DNA from: an uncultured Candidatus Saccharibacteria bacterium
GTDB taxonomy: Bacteria > Patescibacteriota > Saccharimonadia > Saccharimonadales > Saccharimonadaceae
Direction of reading: 5' to 3'
Length of the DNA: 13,954 nt
Assembly: GCA_938030585.1 (NCBI GenBank)
Contig: CALHIA010000010.1
Span: forward strand, 1-13,954
A program made the position numbers and the translations under genes. Below, piece by piece: positions 12,465 to 13,954 of this stretch. Position 1 is the stretch's first letter, and each line of letters starts with the position of its first letter. The notes beneath the pieces were generated by a model, which saw only the letters and a list, made by a program, of their open reading frames with translations, ran no database searches and was not told where the DNA came from.

Positions 12465-12903
12465 CGCTAGACGAGCTCTTTTGTAAAACAGGAATGGGAA
12501 CTTAACCAAGTTAGGGACGCCTCGCAAGCTGAACTAACCAAATACTTGATTTAGCGTCAAATCACCACACACTTTTGGAGAAGAAGTACACTGACACTTT
12601 GACCTGAAAGATGGATCGAAACACTAGTAGGCGGAAGCCTGTGTGAACTCACAGATTTTCGTTGAGAGATTAAGTAGATCTGCTCTAGATGGCACGTCGT
12701 TGGTCGAGTGTTTTGAGCTACGTAGCGCAAAAAATAACCGTATAATAGTTTTTGCCTAAAAAGTAACCCGTTCCCATTCCCTGTTTGCTCTACACCTTAC
12801 CGTACAGGTAGTACGGAGCCCACCGCTCGCTTAGTAGCGGAACGTAACTTACCTTCTTGATCACTTCTATGGTCAAGGCTCCCGGCATTGTCGGGAGTTT
12901 TTT
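12465..12903 (+). ncRNA. Structured non-coding RNA of unassigned family, about 440 nt
   Basis: This stretch has no credible reading frame but is dense in pairing. The strongest element is a long-range helix, 12486-12501 with 12770-12786: 16 bp with one bulged C. An outer closing helix is possible (CGCTA 12465-12469 with 12835-12839, CGAGC 12472-12476 with 12825-12829). Local hairpins include TGATTT/AAATCA (12547-12564), GGC-GGAA-GCC nested in ACAC/GTGT (12621-12644), GCAAAAA/TTTTTGC (12727-12755), CCGTAC/GTACGG (12800-12816), CCGCT/AGCGG (12823-12840, competing with the closing helix) and CTTGATCA/TGGTCAAG (12856-12877), then a terminator. A perfect TATAAT precedes it. I cannot find the signature sequences of RNase P, SRP RNA, tmRNA or a T-box. 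It may still be a divergent member of a known housekeeping family. Confidence 0.75.
12879..12903 (+). terminator. Terminator of the structured RNA
   Basis: CTCCCG (12879-12884) pairs with CGGGAG (12892-12897); two more inner pairs are possible. It is followed by six T (12898-12903). Confidence 0.9.
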
Positions 12904-12994
12904 ATTGGCGAGAAATAACGCTTGAGGATGTAAAAATAACAGGGGCGTGATAGAATGAAACTAGATAGTTAACGTTAGTTAAAGTACATTGAAA

Positions 12995-13009
12995 ATTAGT
13001 GCTTAGATT
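12995..13009. repeat. 5' UTR arm complementary to the stop-codon region of the 13033 gene
   Basis: ATTAGTGCTTAGATT can pair with AGTCTAAGCATTAGT (13883-13897): 15 consecutive RNA pairs, of which three are G-U, with a perfect 8-bp core TGCTTAGA/TCTAAGCA. Confidence 0.5.
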
Positions 13010-13018
13010 TCATATTAC

Positions 13019-13028
13019 AAGGGGGTGA
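13019..13028 (+). promoter_or_regulatory. G-rich Shine-Dalgarno of the 13033 gene
   Basis: AAGGGGGTGA lies 4 nt before ATG 13033. It resembles the G-rich sites of the other two orphan units in the window. Confidence 0.7.
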
Positions 13029-13032
13029 AAAA

Positions 13033-13884
13033 ATGAAAAATATGGATAATCGCAAGAAGAAGGATAATTTGACGGCGAAGCAGAAGTTCCATGAGGACAT
13101 GGTGCTGGGTTCGAAATTCATTCAGAATTGGTATCTGTTCCCGACTGTCCCAGCGGATGGTGTGGAGTATGCGTATGACGAATTTTTAAGGAGCGTTGCC
13201 TTATTTTTAAATAGAAAGACTCTTGCTTTAGAAATTCAGGATTTAGGAATTTCTCTATTTGGCGCATCGCGTTACCCCTGTTTTGACAACATCTTAGAGT
13301 TTGGACAGCCGGGCTTCTATGGGGTAATTAATAATGTGGCACGAATCGAGAGACTCACTGAGGAAGAAAATAAAGCTTTTGTGGGTAAAATACGGAAACA
13401 GCATCATATCTACAAAGTAAAAAAATCGGAGCTGATTTATAAAATCGCGGCAGCTAGTGGTGAATTTTATGTAAGTTTGAGTACCGTAAATTCATCATTT
13501 GCTCTGTTATTAAATAATAAAACTGAGCAAAATATGAAAGTCAATTCAGTCTTAGATAACCCTAATTTAAATCGTATGATACTAGATCGGGAGATTTTCT
13601 CGGCGCTGAATTTCATGGACGACTATGGTGATATGCGGGGGTATTATGAGGTAGGTGAAGATGAATTTTTTGAGGACGACGAGGATCTCGAGAGGCCAGA
13701 TGGTGAAGTGAAAGATAAACCAGGTAATTTGGGCAGACCCAATATTGTCGGTCAGAAGCCGACGACATTGGAGATGGATGACTCGAAAAAGAAAGATATT
13801 GGTTCAGATGGCTCTAAGAAAAATGATAAGCCAAAAGGTGGGCCTAAGGATGGTAAAGGTAAAAAGCGAAAAAAGAAACCGTAG
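13033..13884 (+). CDS. Orphan protein with acidic patch and lysine-rich low-complexity tail, 283 aa
   Basis: I do not recognise this protein. A basic N terminus (MKNMDNRKKKDN) leads to a globular part (about 20-205) with no transmembrane segment or signal peptide. A very acidic run follows (GEDEFFEDDEDLE, 208-220), then a disordered Gly/Pro/Lys/Asp segment and a strongly basic end (KGKKRKKKP, 275-283). An acidic block followed by a polybasic tail suggests interaction with nucleic acid or with the ribosome or polymerase, but no domain supports this. ATG 13033 follows a strong Shine-Dalgarno by 4 nt. The gene is monocistronic, lying between the structured RNA and its own terminator (13901-13925), with complementary 5' and 3' arms (12995-13009, 13883-13897). 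Confidence 0.8.
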   Translation: MKNMDNRKKKDNLTAKQKFHEDMVLGSKFIQNWYLFPTVPADGVEYAYDEFLRSVALFLNRKTLALEIQDLGISLFGASRYPCFDNILEFGQPGFYGVINNVARIERLTEEENKAFVGKIRKQHHIYKVKKSELIYKIAAASGEFYVSLSTVNSSFALLLNNKTEQNMKVNSVLDNPNLNRMILDREIFSALNFMDDYGDMRGYYEVGEDEFFEDDEDLERPDGEVKDKPGNLGRPNIVGQKPTTLEMDDSKKKDIGSDGSKKNDKPKGGPKDGKGKKRKKKP

Positions 13885-13897
13885 TCTAAGCATTAGT
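13883..13897. repeat. 3' arm, overlapping the stop codon of the 13033 gene
   Basis: AGTCTAAGCATTAGT begins inside the TAG stop (13882-13884) and can pair with 12995-13009 in the leader. Confidence 0.5.
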
Positions 13898-13900
13898 GAG

Positions 13901-13925
13901 AATCCTAGCTTAAGCTGGGATTTTT
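13901..13925 (+). terminator. Terminator of the 13033 gene
   Basis: AATCCTAGC (13901-13909), loop TTAA, GCTGGGATT (13914-13922, one G-U pair), ending in a T-run (13921-13925). Confidence 0.85.
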
Positions 13926-13937
13926 CATTAAATGTGG

Positions 13938-13943
13938 TATAAT
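13938..13943 (+). promoter_or_regulatory. Extended -10 of the next gene, beyond the window
   Basis: TGG-TATAAT near the right edge, followed by AAAGG (13946-13950), a possible Shine-Dalgarno. The gene itself lies outside the window. Confidence 0.6.
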
Positions 13944-13954
13944 ATAAAGGTTAA

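Larger units (their letters stand above)
12904..13032 (+). other. Leader region of the 13033 gene
   Basis: This 129-bp stretch holds no reading frame. TAGAAT at 12951-12956 is a possible -10 but has no -35 at normal spacing. It includes a short AT-rich inverted motif (GTTAACGTTAGTTAA, near 12968) and the 5' arm (12995-13009) that can pair with the sequence around the stop codon of the downstream gene. Confidence 0.4.

Noticed and set aside
12465..12903. tmRNA, RNase P RNA, SRP RNA, T-box or group I/II intron identity for the structured RNA
   Set aside because: No tRNA-like acceptor and T-loop, no GGAAAGUCC-type RNase P core, no SRP GGAAGGAAGCAGC element, no AGGGUGGNACCGCG T-box motif and no group II domain V pattern could be found on either strand. 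A covariance-model search is still needed.
1..13954. CRISPR array, insertion sequence or prophage
   Set aside because: No regularly spaced repeats, transposase, integrase or phage structural genes are present on either strand.

Overview
The window is an AT-rich, tightly packed piece of bacterial chromosome. It most resembles a small-genome Patescibacteria/CPR bacterium, probably Saccharibacteria (TM7). That placement is inference from the short intergenic gaps, the many lineage-restricted proteins, the short-leader promoters and the general gene repertoire; nothing here is a decisive marker gene. TGA is used as a stop in two genes (ending at 7326 and 6776), which argues against the UGA-Gly code of Gracilibacteria/Absconditabacteria. 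The only tRNA is tRNA-Trp(CCA), as expected for the standard code.

Layout. 19-634: an orphan gene of unknown function, flanked by a perfect 13-bp inverted repeat. 697-1896: rarA (minus), divergent from ppa (1955-2488, plus). 2612-3565: a membrane-anchored, catalytically degenerate beta-lactamase-fold protein (minus), divergent from a cytoplasmic GH97 alpha-glycosidase (3615-5543, plus). 5555-5663: stacked hairpins and terminators. 5668-6156: a sortase (minus). 6305-7829: a run of three minus-strand genes (P-loop kinase, YgjP-type metallopeptidase, and a possible degenerate GHKL ATPase). 7881-8663: a YhhN/TMEM86-like membrane protein. 8750-8824: tRNA-Trp, convergent with rpmG (bL33, 8899-9108). 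9156-10722: a UvrX-type Y-family polymerase overlapping a YolD-like partner. 10814-12298: a two-gene operon whose first product carries a sigma-70 region 4-like helix-turn-helix. 12465-12903: a structured, terminator-ended RNA that I cannot assign to a family. 13033-13884: an orphan protein with a charged tail, followed by a terminator and the promoter of the next gene.

Two expression styles are mixed. Most recognised genes have an extended -10 (TGN-TATAAT) only 6-9 nt upstream of the start codon, so they should give leaderless or nearly leaderless mRNAs. The three orphan units (74-604, 10814-12298, 13033-13884) instead have very strong G-rich Shine-Dalgarno sequences. In each of them a segment just upstream of the Shine-Dalgarno is complementary to a segment at or just after the last stop codon, just ahead of the terminator. 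This shared architecture and the unassigned structured RNA between two of the units are the most interesting signals here.
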